Position numbers and translations under genes: made by a program. The notes under the pieces are model-generated. The model saw only the letters and a program-made list of their open reading frames with translations. It was not told the origin of the DNA and did no database searches. From Methylobacterium sp. E-005 (GTDB lineage Bacteria > Pseudomonadota > Alphaproteobacteria > Rhizobiales > Beijerinckiaceae), in the NCBI RefSeq assembly GCF_022829725.1, contig NZ_JAKSYG010000050.1, forward strand, positions 1 to 37,777: DNA of 37,777 nucleotides, read 5' to 3'. This document shows positions 13,868 to 22,332 of this stretch, piece after piece (within the stretch, counting starts at the first letter, position 1; each line of letters begins with the position of its first letter).

Positions 13868-14431
13868 ATGACCGCCACCCTCGATCTTCTGAAGACCCGC
13901 CGCTCGGTGCCGCCACCGCTGCTGGACGAGCCGGGCCCCGACCGGGCCCAGCTCGAAACCATCCTGACGGCGGCCGCCCGCGTGCCCGATCACGGCAAGC
14001 TCGCCCCCTGGCGCTTCCTCGTGATCGCCGACGCGGCGCGGGAGCAGGTGGGCGAGACCATCGCGACGACCTTTGCGGCCGACAATCCGGACGCATCCGC
14101 GGAGCGCTTGGCACAGGAGCGCGCCCGTCTGACGCATGCCCCGGTGGTGGTCGCGGTGGTGTCGCGGGCCGCTCCCCACGTGAAGATCCCCGAATGGGAG
14201 CAGGTGCTTTCCGTAGGCGCCGCGACCATGAATCTGGTGATCGCCGCAAACGCGGCCGGGTTCGCGACGTCCTGGCTGACGGAGTGGTTCGCCTATGACC
14301 GGCGGGTCCTCGATGCGCTTGGGCTCGCGCCGTCGGAGAAGCTCGCGGGCTTCGTCCATATCGGCCGCGCCCGCGAGGTGCCCTCCGACCGGCCGCGACC
14401 ATCGCTCGGCGAGATCGTCACCTGGCTCTGA
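13868..14431 (+). CDS. Nitroreductase family protein (187 aa)
   Basis: An FMN-dependent NAD(P)H oxidoreductase of the small nitroreductase family (YdjA-like). The N-terminus has LLKTRRSVPPPLL (family FMN-phosphate contact), then ILTAAARVPDHGKLAPWRFLVI, the typical AxxxPxxGxxxPWRF motif. The middle holds LSVGAATMNLVIAANAAGFATSWLT (residues about 115-140), the dimer helix, and the end has a GFVHIGRAREVPSDRPRP strand, usual for this group. Length of 187 matches the YdjA branch. The start at 13868 has only GGGATTGAG upstream, so a weak ribosome site. The natural substrate is unknown. Confidence 0.92.
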   Translation: MTATLDLLKTRRSVPPPLLDEPGPDRAQLETILTAAARVPDHGKLAPWRFLVIADAAREQVGETIATTFAADNPDASAERLAQERARLTHAPVVVAVVSRAAPHVKIPEWEQVLSVGAATMNLVIAANAAGFATSWLTEWFAYDRRVLDALGLAPSEKLAGFVHIGRAREVPSDRPRPSLGEIVTWL

Positions 14432-14590
14432 ACGCCGTTCGAGGGGTGCTTCAACGCACGAAGGCGCATCAATAGGCAGATCGGGTCCAGAATATGGTTC
14501 GATCAGGCGCCCCCAGCGCGCGATCATGCGTTAAGCACCGGTCTGTGTCGCTGCCTGGGCCTCACCCGTCAGCGCTTGGGAGGTCCCCCG

Positions 14591-15220
14591 GTGCATTACG
14601 ATCTCGACGTTCCGCGGGAGGCGCGCGCGCTCCCGCACAACCCGCTCAAGGCGATCGTCGCGCCCCGGCCGATCGGCTGGATCAGTTCCATGAGCCGCGA
14701 CGGCAAGCTCAACCTCGCGCCCTACTCGTTCTTCAATGCGGTGGCCGACAATATGGTGGCCTTCTCGTCCTCGGGACGCAAGGATGCCATGACCTTCGCC
14801 GAGGAGGGGCGGGAGTTCGTGTGCAGCCTCGCCACCTGGGATCTGCGCGACGGGATGAACGATTCCTCGGCGCCCCTGCCGCGCGGCGAGAGCGAGTTTG
14901 CCTTCGCGAATCTCGCGACCGCCTCCTCACAGAAGGTGCGCCCGCCGCGGGTCGCGGATTCGCCGGCCGCTCTCGAGTGCCGCTGGCTGCAGACCGTGCC
15001 GCTGGTCCCGCTCGAAGGCGGCGAGGCCGAGAACTTCCTGGTCATCGGCCAAGTCGTCTCGATCTACGTCGACGAGACCTACTTGAAGGATGGTATGGTC
15101 GATACCGGGGCGATGCACCCGATCATGCGCGGCGGTTACTTCGATTACTTCCACGCCACGCAGGAGACGCGCTTCCAGATGCGCCGGCCGAAGGGCGCGG
15201 GCGAGTTCTCGCCGTCCTGA
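14591..15220 (+). CDS. Flavin reductase-like (FMN-binding split-barrel) protein (209 aa)
   Basis: A cytoplasmic split-barrel flavoprotein of the flavin reductase-like family (DIM6/NTAB type). Start GTG 14591 is set by GGGAGG (14578-14583), 7 nt upstream; the TTG frame start at 14576 would lie within that site. The motifs are IVAPRPIGWISSMSRDGKLNLAPYSFFNAVADN (residues about 24-56), the FMN-binding core, then SSGRKDAMTFAEEGREFVCSLAT and GQVVSIYVDETYLKDG. Such proteins bind FMN and either reduce flavins or act in detoxification; the partner is not given by the neighbours (the nitroreductase upstream is a separate gene 160 bp away). Confidence 0.9.
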   Translation: MHYDLDVPREARALPHNPLKAIVAPRPIGWISSMSRDGKLNLAPYSFFNAVADNMVAFSSSGRKDAMTFAEEGREFVCSLATWDLRDGMNDSSAPLPRGESEFAFANLATASSQKVRPPRVADSPAALECRWLQTVPLVPLEGGEAENFLVIGQVVSIYVDETYLKDGMVDTGAMHPIMRGGYFDYFHATQETRFQMRRPKGAGEFSPS

Positions 15221-15270
15221 AAGCGGACTAGTTACAAGGGGATCGATTGAGAACTTGTTTACCATAGGCA

Positions 15271-15304
15271 GCGCAGATTCCGGGGGTCTCCAGCCCCCCT
15301 GCGC
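15271..15304 (+). promoter_or_regulatory. Leader hairpin before the transglycosylase gene
   Basis: GCGCAG (15271-15276) pairs with CTGCGC (15299-15304), and inside it GGGGG (15282-15286) pairs with CCCC (15295-15298), leaving ATTCC bulged. The structure ends 6 nt before ATG 15311 and could hide the start. It could also be a terminator of the gene ending at 15220. Confidence 0.3.
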
Positions 15305-15310
15305 GCCCGG

Positions 15311-16393
15311 ATGTTCCTGTTCACCACCCCGTCCAGCCCTCCGGAGAGTCCACCGCCGACGCGGATGATGCCGGGGACGGCTGCGTCCGGTCCGGTGGTC
15401 CAGGCGATCCGCGACGGGGCGATGGCGAGCGGCGTCGGGTTCGACTACCTGCTGGCCACGGCGCGGCGGGAATCATCCCTCGATCCCGCCGCCAAGGCCG
15501 GGACCTCCTCGGCCACGGGGCTGTTCCAGTTCATCGAGCAGACTTGGCTCGGCGTCATGAAGAAGGCCGGGCCGCGCCTCGGGCTCCAGGCCGAGGCCGA
15601 CGCCATTACCCGGCAGGCCGACGGCAGCTACGTGGTGCCGGATGCCGGGCAGCGGCAGGCGATCCTCGATCTGCGCCGGGATCCTAAGGTGTCGGCGACG
15701 CTTGCGGGCGCCCTGACCCAGCAGAACGCCGACGCGCTCTCGGGGGCGCTCGGGCGCGAGCCGACCGCGGGCGACCTCTACGTGGCGCATGTGCTCGGCG
15801 CCAAGGGTGCCGCCGCACTGATCGCCACCGCACGCGCCTTTCCGGCCCGGGCTGCGGCCCTCGACCTGCCGGAGGCGGCCGCCGCCAACCGCGGCCTGTT
15901 CTACGACCGCTCGGGCCGTCCACGGAGCGCCGCCGAACTCTATGCCAGCCTCGCGGCGGCGGCCCGGGGCGCAGCCGCGACCGATCTCACCGGCCTGCGT
16001 CAGGACGAGGCCGCGCCGCCCCAGGCGGTCTCGGCCTATGCGAGTGCCGCCACGGCCTTCGGCGGCACCAGCGACCTGCGCAGCCTGTTCCAGACGGATG
16101 CACGCGTGGCCGCCACGGATGCCGCCGCGCGGAACCTGCAGGCGCGCAACCAAGCGCAGCCGGCCGCGCACGCCGCGCCGACCTACTTCCCGCGGACCGG
16201 CGCGGAACCCGCTGCTGCAGCGCCCGTCCCGGATCCGGTCGTCACCGGTGCGCTTCCCGAACCCGTTGCCCCGCCGCCCGGCAGCGCCATCGCCAATCCG
16301 CCCTTGCCCCCACGGCGCCCGCCCGAACTCGCCGCGGCAAATTCACCGGCCGGCGTCAGGAACAGCCTGTCCGCACCCCGGAGGGGTCCATGA
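15311..16393 (+). CDS. Transglycosylase SLT-domain protein (360 aa)
   Basis: Lytic transglycosylases cleave the glycan strands of peptidoglycan. The SLT core lies at about residues 28-110: AMASGVGFDYLLATARRESSLDP with catalytic Glu54, SSATGLFQFIEQTWL (the GLFQF turn), and VAHVLGAKGAAALIATA at about 158-175. From about residue 195 the protein is Ala/Pro-rich and disordered. There is no clear signal peptide in either the 15311 start or the ATGATG at 15365, so export, if any, is by another route. The 4-bp overlap with the DUF2336 gene (ATGA, 16390-16393) shows coupled translation. The start is uncertain. Confidence 0.85.
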   Translation: MFLFTTPSSPPESPPPTRMMPGTAASGPVVQAIRDGAMASGVGFDYLLATARRESSLDPAAKAGTSSATGLFQFIEQTWLGVMKKAGPRLGLQAEADAITRQADGSYVVPDAGQRQAILDLRRDPKVSATLAGALTQQNADALSGALGREPTAGDLYVAHVLGAKGAAALIATARAFPARAAALDLPEAAAANRGLFYDRSGRPRSAAELYASLAAAARGAAATDLTGLRQDEAAPPQAVSAYASAATAFGGTSDLRSLFQTDARVAATDAAARNLQARNQAQPAAHAAPTYFPRTGAEPAAAAPVPDPVVTGALPEPVAPPPGSAIANPPLPPRRPPELAAANSPAGVRNSLSAPRRGP

Positions 16394-17904
16394 TCATCCG
16401 CGAGTTCCTGACTCGGACGCAGAACGCCTCTGCGGCTCAGCGCGCCGAGGCCGCCGCAATCCTGGGGCGGGCCTATCTCTATGGCGACCTCCCAGCCGAC
16501 GAGGCTTGGGAGGCCAAGACCGCCCTGCTGACCCTGCTGGACGATCCCTCCCCCGTCGTCCGCCGGGCCTTGGCCGAGACCTGCGCAGCCTCGGCCCGGA
16601 CGCCGCGTCCGTTGGTGGTCGCCCTTTCCTGCGACGTGCCGGAAGTGGCGCGCCTGATCCTCGCGCGCTCGCCGGTCCTGACCGATGCCGACCTCGTGGA
16701 CGCGGCTGCCCTCGGAGACGAGGCGACCCGCGCGGTGATCGCGGCCCGGCATCACCTCTCACACATGGTTTCCGGGGCGCTGGCCGAAATCGGCGAACTC
16801 GAGACCCTGATCGCGCTCGTCCGCAACCCGACCGCCAAGATCACCGCGGGCCGGCTGCTGCGCATGATCGAGCGTCGGGGCACGGAGGCGGATCTGCGCG
16901 AGGCCCTGCTGGGCCGCGCTGATCTCCCCCCGGAGGTGCGCTACGCGCTCGGCCTCGCGGTTGCGCAGGCGCTCTCGGGCTTCGTGATCGATCGCGGCTG
17001 GCTCGGGAGCGAGCGCTGCGACCGGCTGCGCCGGGAAGTGGGTGAACGCGTCGCCCTGGAAGCCTGCGAGGGCTCCGGAGCGGCGGGCATCGCCCGGCTG
17101 GTTGCGCATCTGCGCACGACCCATCAGCTGACCGCCGGACTGATCCTCCGCGCCGTGCTCTCGGGGCGGACCGACTTCGCCCTCGCGGCCCTGGCCGACC
17201 TGTCCGGCCAGGACCATGCCGGCGTCGCCCGGGCCATGCGCGATCCCAGAAGCTTTGCCGATCTGCACGACCGGGCAGGTCTCCCCGGCGCGCTGCTGCC
17301 GGCCATGCAGGCTGCGCTCTCGGCCTGGCAGCACGTCGCCCACCGCGCGACGCCCATCCGCGGCACCGGCCTGTCACAGCGGATCATCGCTTGCGCGATC
17401 GATGCCTGCGGCAGCCTGCCGGACGCCGAGATGCAGCCCGTCCTGGTTCTATTGAATCGCTACGAGGCCGAGGCCGCGCGTGACGAGGCCCGGGAAGCCG
17501 CCCGCGCCATCGCGGCGGCGGCACTCGTGCGCGAGACCGCCCGCCGCGAGGCCGAGGCGCTGGACGCCACCTGGCGCGCCGCCCTGGACGATCAGCGCCG
17601 GAGCGCCTTCCCGTCGTCCGAGGCCGCGCCGGTCATCGACACCGCGGTTGGGCTTGTGGATGCGCCGGTGGCGGTCGAACCGAGCAACCCGGTCGGCGCG
17701 ATCCTGGACGCGCTGCCGGAGCAGATCCTGGCTTGGTACCGGACCGAGGCGCCGGTCGCGGACCCGGAGGCCGAGGCCGCTACGGAAGCCGTGCTGAGCA
17801 GCCTCGAAGAGAGCTTGCTGGATCAGTTCCGCGCAGGCCGCAGCGCCGCCGTATTGCCTTCCGAAGCGGGCAGCTCGGATAAGGCAGCCCGGATCGCTGC
17901 CTAA
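16390..17904 (+). CDS. DUF2336 domain protein (504 aa)
   Basis: A cytoplasmic alpha-helical protein of the DUF2336 family, found in alphaproteobacteria. The N-terminal part (residues 1-180) shows HEAT-like helix pairs (LLTLLDDPSPVVRRALAETCA, ILARSPVLTDADLVDAAALGD, LIALVRNPTAKITAGRLLRMI). The middle (about 200-370) holds a second helical domain, and the C-terminal part is Ala/Glu/Arg-rich (EAARDEAREAARAIAAAA) with an acidic tail. HEAT-like repeats bind other proteins. It overlaps the transglycosylase gene by 4 bp, so the two proteins probably act together or are made in fixed ratio; the role is unknown. Confidence 0.88.
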   Translation: MIIREFLTRTQNASAAQRAEAAAILGRAYLYGDLPADEAWEAKTALLTLLDDPSPVVRRALAETCAASARTPRPLVVALSCDVPEVARLILARSPVLTDADLVDAAALGDEATRAVIAARHHLSHMVSGALAEIGELETLIALVRNPTAKITAGRLLRMIERRGTEADLREALLGRADLPPEVRYALGLAVAQALSGFVIDRGWLGSERCDRLRREVGERVALEACEGSGAAGIARLVAHLRTTHQLTAGLILRAVLSGRTDFALAALADLSGQDHAGVARAMRDPRSFADLHDRAGLPGALLPAMQAALSAWQHVAHRATPIRGTGLSQRIIACAIDACGSLPDAEMQPVLVLLNRYEAEAARDEAREAARAIAAAALVRETARREAEALDATWRAALDDQRRSAFPSSEAAPVIDTAVGLVDAPVAVEPSNPVGAILDALPEQILAWYRTEAPVADPEAEAATEAVLSSLEESLLDQFRAGRSAAVLPSEAGSSDKAARIAA

Positions 17905-17907
17905 CCC

Positions 17908-17926
17908 GCCGCCCGGAGCGGGCGGC
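17908..17926. terminator. Hairpin between convergent genes
   Basis: GCCGCCCG (17908-17915), loop GAG, CGGGCGGC (17919-17926), a perfect 8-bp stem 4 nt after the DUF2336 stop and 24 nt before the stop of the convergent GH15 gene. U-tract absent; position supports a terminator for both. Confidence 0.45.
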
Positions 17927-17949
17927 CGTTCGCTTCCGGCTGGCGCGTC

Positions 17950-19815
17950 CTACTCGGCAGCTCTGCGCGCCTCGACATCCGCCGCATCCGCGATTCCATA
18001 GCGCTCGATGGTGTCCTCCAAGCGCAGGGCGGCGTTGATCAGAGCCATGTGCGAAAAGCCCTGCGGGGTGTTCCCGCGCTGCTCGCCCGTCGCCGGATCG
18101 ATCTCCTCGGCGAACAGTCCGAGATCGTTCCCCCGGGCGATCAGCCGTTCGAACGTCGCTTTCGCCTCGGCGGTACGGCCGTCGAGGGCGAGGCAGCCGA
18201 CCCGCCAGAAGGCACAGGCCGTGAAGGTGCCTTCGTCACCAACGAGACCGTCCTCCATGCGATACCGGTAGATCAGGTCGCCGGCCCCGAGTTCCCGCTC
18301 CACCGCCGCCAGGGTCGCACGCGTCCGTGGATCCGTTGGATCCAGTGCCCCGAACAGGGCGACGCGCAGCACCGCGGCGTCGAGGTGGTGCGAGTCGTAG
18401 GCGCCGACATAGGCCTGCTTCTCCTCGCTCCAACCCTTATCCAGATACTCGTCCCGCACCTCGGCGGCGACGCGCTCCCATTCGGCGATCTTCGCTTCGG
18501 GCACGCCCTCGATGTTCCGGGCGATCCGGGCCGCGTCGGTCAGCGCCACCCAGATCATCGCCTTGGTGTGGACTTGGTGGCGTGGCCCCGTCCGTAATTC
18601 CCAGATGCCACTGTCCGGATCGTGCCGGTGGCGGATCGCCCGCGCCGTCAGGTTGTCGAGCACCTCCGGCAGGCGGTCGTTGACCTTCTCGGGCGGGTCG
18701 TAGTCGACCGCTTCCAGGAAGACGCACAGCGCCCTCAGCAACTCGCCGTAGATGTCGTGCTGGTCCTGCCCCTCGGCCAGATTGCCGATCACGACGGGGC
18801 GCACGCCGTTCCAGCCCGCGAGATGATCGAGCTCCTCCTCCTGGGGCATGCCGTCCGCGATGCCGTACATCAGGCGCGTCTCGCGGCCATAGGTGCCGTC
18901 GCGCTCGCGGAGGAAGCGCAGGAATTCGGACGCCTCACGGACGTAGCCCAACATCACGAAGGCCGTCACCGTGAAGGAGGCGTCACGCAACCAGGTGAAG
19001 CGGTAGTCGTAATTGCGGTTTCCCGGCACAGCTTCCGGCAGCCCCGCGGTCGCGGCCGCCAGGATGCCGCCCGACGGCGAGTAGGTGAGCAGCTTCAGGC
19101 ACAGCGCCGAGCGCATCACAGCGTCGCGGTAGATCCCGCGGTAGGTGCTGCGGGCACACCAGCGGCGCCAGTACGCCTCGGTGGTCTCCAGGCGCCGCCG
19201 GGCACCCGCGAAATCGTCGATCGCGGCATCCTGCTGATCCTCGCCGTGAGTGAGAACCAGATAGGCGGTCTCCCCCGCCGCCAGGGAGAAGCGGATCTCG
19301 GCGCGGCCCTCGATCAGATCCGGCTGTCGATGCGCATTGACCCGCAAGCGCCAGTCGCCGGCCTCGAACAGCACGGACGTTCCCTCAACGCTGGGCGTGC
19401 AGGGGCGGCGTGCGTAATCGAAGGTCGGGCAGACCCGAAAGACACCGCTGACGGTGCCCGCTTCGCAGGTGAGCATGCGGATGAGCCGACTCTCGCCCTC
19501 GCCGTCGGGACCTTCCTCCGGCTCGGGACTCGGCGGATTCACCGGCATCACGTCGGTCAGGCAGGCCCGGCCCGTTCGCGTCGTGAAGGTCGTCTCGAGG
19601 ATGTTGGTGTCGGGCAGATAGCGCCGGGTCGTCCCGTCGAGGCCGTCGAAGGCCACGCTGCAGGCGCCGCCCTTCTCGTCGTCGAGGAGTTTGACGAACA
19701 GCGCCGGGGAATCGTGGCGCGGCCAGCACAGCCAGTCGATCGAGCCGTCGCGGGCGATCAGCGCGCAGGAATGGGTGTCGCCGATGAGGGCGTAGTCGCT
19801 GATGGGCTTCGACAC
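17950..19815 (-). CDS. Glycoside hydrolase family 15 protein (621 aa)
   Basis: GH15 enzymes (glucoamylases, and trehalases in some bacteria) hydrolyse alpha-glucosidic bonds. The N-terminal domain begins PISDYALIGDTHSCALIARDGSIDWLCWPRHDSP (residues 3-36), the hallmark of the bacterial group. The (alpha/alpha)6 barrel follows, with YDYRFTWLRDASFTVTAF (about 268-285), YGIADGMPQEEELDHLAGW, NLAEGQDQHDIYGE, and the closing GLVGDEGTFTACAFWRVGCLAL, ARGNDLGLFAEEID and TPQGFSHMALINAA. Length of about 620 is usual. No signal peptide, so cytoplasmic: a trehalase or glucoamylase-like role is likely, but which substrate is not decided. Start GTG 19815 with GGAAA upstream. Stands alone, divergent from the response regulator at 20099. 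Confidence 0.9.
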   Translation of the reverse strand: MSKPISDYALIGDTHSCALIARDGSIDWLCWPRHDSPALFVKLLDDEKGGACSVAFDGLDGTTRRYLPDTNILETTFTTRTGRACLTDVMPVNPPSPEPEEGPDGEGESRLIRMLTCEAGTVSGVFRVCPTFDYARRPCTPSVEGTSVLFEAGDWRLRVNAHRQPDLIEGRAEIRFSLAAGETAYLVLTHGEDQQDAAIDDFAGARRRLETTEAYWRRWCARSTYRGIYRDAVMRSALCLKLLTYSPSGGILAAATAGLPEAVPGNRNYDYRFTWLRDASFTVTAFVMLGYVREASEFLRFLRERDGTYGRETRLMYGIADGMPQEEELDHLAGWNGVRPVVIGNLAEGQDQHDIYGELLRALCVFLEAVDYDPPEKVNDRLPEVLDNLTARAIRHRHDPDSGIWELRTGPRHQVHTKAMIWVALTDAARIARNIEGVPEAKIAEWERVAAEVRDEYLDKGWSEEKQAYVGAYDSHHLDAAVLRVALFGALDPTDPRTRATLAAVERELGAGDLIYRYRMEDGLVGDEGTFTACAFWRVGCLALDGRTAEAKATFERLIARGNDLGLFAEEIDPATGEQRGNTPQGFSHMALINAALRLEDTIERYGIADAADVEARRAAE

Positions 19816-20098
19816 GGGGGTTTCCGGCTGGCGGCCTCGCCCGTCAAGCTGGGCGGACGCTGACCCCGGGAGTTAGCCGGGTGACGCGACGTTGCGAGTC
19901 CGGCTCGACGATTCGCCGCAGGACCATAAGCAACCCGGAAGAGCACCGAGCCGGATCGGTATGCCACGGCCGTGCCCCGAAAGACATGACGCTGCACCTC
20001 GGCCCTATCGGTGCAGGCGGCGACAGGGAAACACGCGCTTACAAATTGGGTCCGCCAGCCATCTTCGAATACTCGCCGGTTCGGGGCATGATGGCACC

Positions 20099-20854
20099 AT
20101 GATGCAAGCCGAACAGCATACAGACTCCGTTGCGATGGCGACCTCGGCAACGCCCCACATCCTCGTCGTCGAGGACGATCGGGAGATCTCGACCCTGATC
20201 GCGCGCTACCTGCGCGGAAACGATTGCCGGGTGACGCTCGCCGGCGACGGGACCGACATGGACCGGGCGCTGGCGGAATCGCGCATCGACCTGATCGTGC
20301 TCGATCTGATGCTGCCGGGCGAGGACGGTTTGAGCCTGTGCCGGCGGCTACGCGAATCCTCGCAGATCCCGATCCTGATCCTGACGGCGAAGTCGGAAGA
20401 TGTCGACCGGATCCTCGGCCTGGAACTCGGCGCCGACGATTACCTCGCCAAGCCGTTCAATCCCCGGGAACTCCTCGCCCGCATCCGTGCGATCCTGCGC
20501 CGGGTCGCCGCCGAGGCGCCCGATACGGACGAGCGCCGCCGACTGCACTTCTCCGGCTGGACACTCGACGTCTCCCTGCGGCAGGTGCTCTCGCCCGAGG
20601 GGGCCCGCATCGCCATCACGGGTGCCGAGTTCGATCTACTCCATGCCCTGTGCCTGCGGCCCGGCCGGGTCCTCTCGCGCGACCAGCTCCTGGACCTGAC
20701 GCAGGGCCGCGCCGCCGGTCCGTTCGAGCGCAGCATCGACGTGCTGATCTCGCGCATCCGCCAGAAGATCGAACGCGATACCCGCAACCCCGAATTCATC
20801 CGGACGATTCGCTCCGGCGGTTATCTGTTCACGCCCGAGGTCACGCGGTCATGA
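20099..20854 (+). CDS. OmpR-family response regulator (251 aa)
   Basis: A two-component regulator. The receiver domain (about residues 20-135) shows VVEDDREI (acidic pocket), LDLMLPGEDG with phosphoacceptor D69, ILTAK, and YLAKPF with the conserved Lys. The C-terminal winged-helix domain (about 155-248) contains ITGAEFDLLHALCLRPGRVLSRDQLLDLTQGR and the recognition region RSIDVLISRIRQKIE, then IRTIRSGGYLF. Start could be ATG 20099 or ATG 20102, or 20135; ribosome sites are weak for all. Its stop overlaps the kinase start by 4 bp (ATGA), so the two are coupled. The signal is unknown. Confidence 0.93.
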   Translation: MMQAEQHTDSVAMATSATPHILVVEDDREISTLIARYLRGNDCRVTLAGDGTDMDRALAESRIDLIVLDLMLPGEDGLSLCRRLRESSQIPILILTAKSEDVDRILGLELGADDYLAKPFNPRELLARIRAILRRVAAEAPDTDERRRLHFSGWTLDVSLRQVLSPEGARIAITGAEFDLLHALCLRPGRVLSRDQLLDLTQGRAAGPFERSIDVLISRIRQKIERDTRNPEFIRTIRSGGYLFTPEVTRS

Positions 20855-22260
20855 GCGTGCTGCGTCGGCTGCGGGCCCGGCTTCGGCCAGCGACCATCGC
20901 GGGCCAGATCGCGTTGCTCGTGGTTGCGGGGATCGCGGTGGCCCACGTGGTCGCCACCACCGCGTTCCTGCTGCTGCACGAATCCCAGAAGCCCGACGAA
21001 CTGCCGGGCGTCGCGGCGAGCCGCCTCGGCATGCTGTCGCGGCTCCTCGACACGGTCGAGCCGGCGGCCCGTCCCGCGCTCCTGGCCAGCGGACGCAGCC
21101 TGCCCCTGATTCATGTCGAGCCCTGGGACGGCCAGGCGCCGCCCGGGGCGGAGCCGATCCCGGATCTTCCGGTGATCCGCCGCCTGCGCAATGGTGCCGG
21201 GCGCCCGGTGACGATCGTCGACCTGTCGGCCGCTGATCCGCAGCAGGAGCAATCGGCCGGTCAGCTCCATGTCGGGATCGTCACGGCCAGCGGCGCGACG
21301 CTCCAGGCCACCCTGCCGAACGATCCCCTGCGGACGCCCAAGCAGGGCGCCCTGATCTTCACCGTGGTGTTCCTGGCGCTCACGCTGGCGCTGCTCTGCG
21401 TCTGGGCGACCCGCGCGCTGACCGCGCCGCTGAAGCGGCTCGCAGGCGCCGCGGAGGCGTTCGGAGCCCGCGATGACCACGTCGCATTGCCGGAGGCGGG
21501 ACCGCGCGAGGTCATCGCCGTGTCGCGGGCGCTCGACCGGATGCGCTCCCGGGTGCGCCGGTTGATCGACGACCGCACCCAGATGCTGGCGGCGATCAGC
21601 CACGATCTCCGCACGCCGATCACCCGCCTGCGCCTGCGCGCAGAGTTCATCGAGGACGACACCGCCCGGGCCGCCACCCTGCGCGACCTCGACCAGATGA
21701 ACGGCCTCGTGGAGGCGGCCCTCTCCTTCGTGCGCGACGGGCAGGTCCGCGACGCGAGCAGCTTCACCCTGGTGGACCTCGCTTCCGTGGTGCAGACGGT
21801 CTGCGACGACTTCTCGGATATCGGCGCCCCGGTCAGCGTCGGCCGCAGCCGGCACGTCCTCGTGCGCGGCCGGCCGGAGGAATTGCAGCGCGCGGTGACG
21901 AACCTCGTCGACAATGCCGTGAAATATGGCGGCCGGGCGGAGGTCCATATGGACGCCTCGGAGCGCGGGGTCCGGGTCTGTGTTCGCGATGCCGGTCCGG
22001 GCATCCCCGAGGCGGAGCGCGAGGCGATGCTGCAACCCTTCGTCCGCGGCGACCGGGCCCGCAACCTCAACGAGGCACGGGGCTTCGGCCTCGGCCTGTC
22101 GATCGTACAGGCCATCGTGGAGGCCCATGAGGGGCGGTTGATGCTGGAGAACGGCCGCGAGGGCGGCCTTCAGGCCGTGATCGAACTGCCCCTCGCGGCA
22201 CAGGTCTTTGCCGGGCAGGTGACCCGGAAGGCGGCGCCGGCCTCGGCCGAGGCGGCCTGA
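20851..22260 (+). CDS. Membrane sensor histidine kinase (469 aa)
   Basis: Partner of the response regulator at 20099. The N-terminal membrane segment lies at about residues 19-42 and a second at about 166-185, framing a periplasmic sensor loop of about 120 residues. A HAMP linker follows (about 186-240), then the HisKA domain with AISHDLRTPITRLR (H251 phosphorylated) and the ATPase domain with N-box LVDNAVKYGG, G1 RDAGPGIPEAE and G2 GFGLGLSIV. The layout and small loop recall EnvZ-type kinases. The C-terminal 25 residues (FAGQVTRKAAPASAEAA) are not part of the ATPase fold. The start at 20851 overlaps the regulator stop. Confidence 0.93.
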   Translation: MSVLRRLRARLRPATIAGQIALLVVAGIAVAHVVATTAFLLLHESQKPDELPGVAASRLGMLSRLLDTVEPAARPALLASGRSLPLIHVEPWDGQAPPGAEPIPDLPVIRRLRNGAGRPVTIVDLSAADPQQEQSAGQLHVGIVTASGATLQATLPNDPLRTPKQGALIFTVVFLALTLALLCVWATRALTAPLKRLAGAAEAFGARDDHVALPEAGPREVIAVSRALDRMRSRVRRLIDDRTQMLAAISHDLRTPITRLRLRAEFIEDDTARAATLRDLDQMNGLVEAALSFVRDGQVRDASSFTLVDLASVVQTVCDDFSDIGAPVSVGRSRHVLVRGRPEELQRAVTNLVDNAVKYGGRAEVHMDASERGVRVCVRDAGPGIPEAEREAMLQPFVRGDRARNLNEARGFGLGLSIVQAIVEAHEGRLMLENGREGGLQAVIELPLAAQVFAGQVTRKAAPASAEAA

Positions 22261-22279
22261 CGACCTGTAACCCTCCAAG

Positions 22280-22309
22280 CCGTCCCGGGGCGTTTCCGCC
22301 CGGGAACGG
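22280..22309. terminator. Hairpin between convergent kinase and chemoreceptor genes
   Basis: A G/C stem centred on CCCGGGGCG/CGCCCGGG with loop TTTC and one-base bulges, closed by CCGT/ACGG (22280-22309). It lies 20 nt after the kinase stop and 24 nt before the end of the convergent gene. No clear U-tract. Confidence 0.45.
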
Positions 22310-22332
22310 TCGGTCGACAAGGTGGCGTAGGC

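Noticed and set aside
14432..14590. Possible small gene between nitroreductase and flavin reductase
   Set aside because: No frame with start, ribosome site and plausible product.
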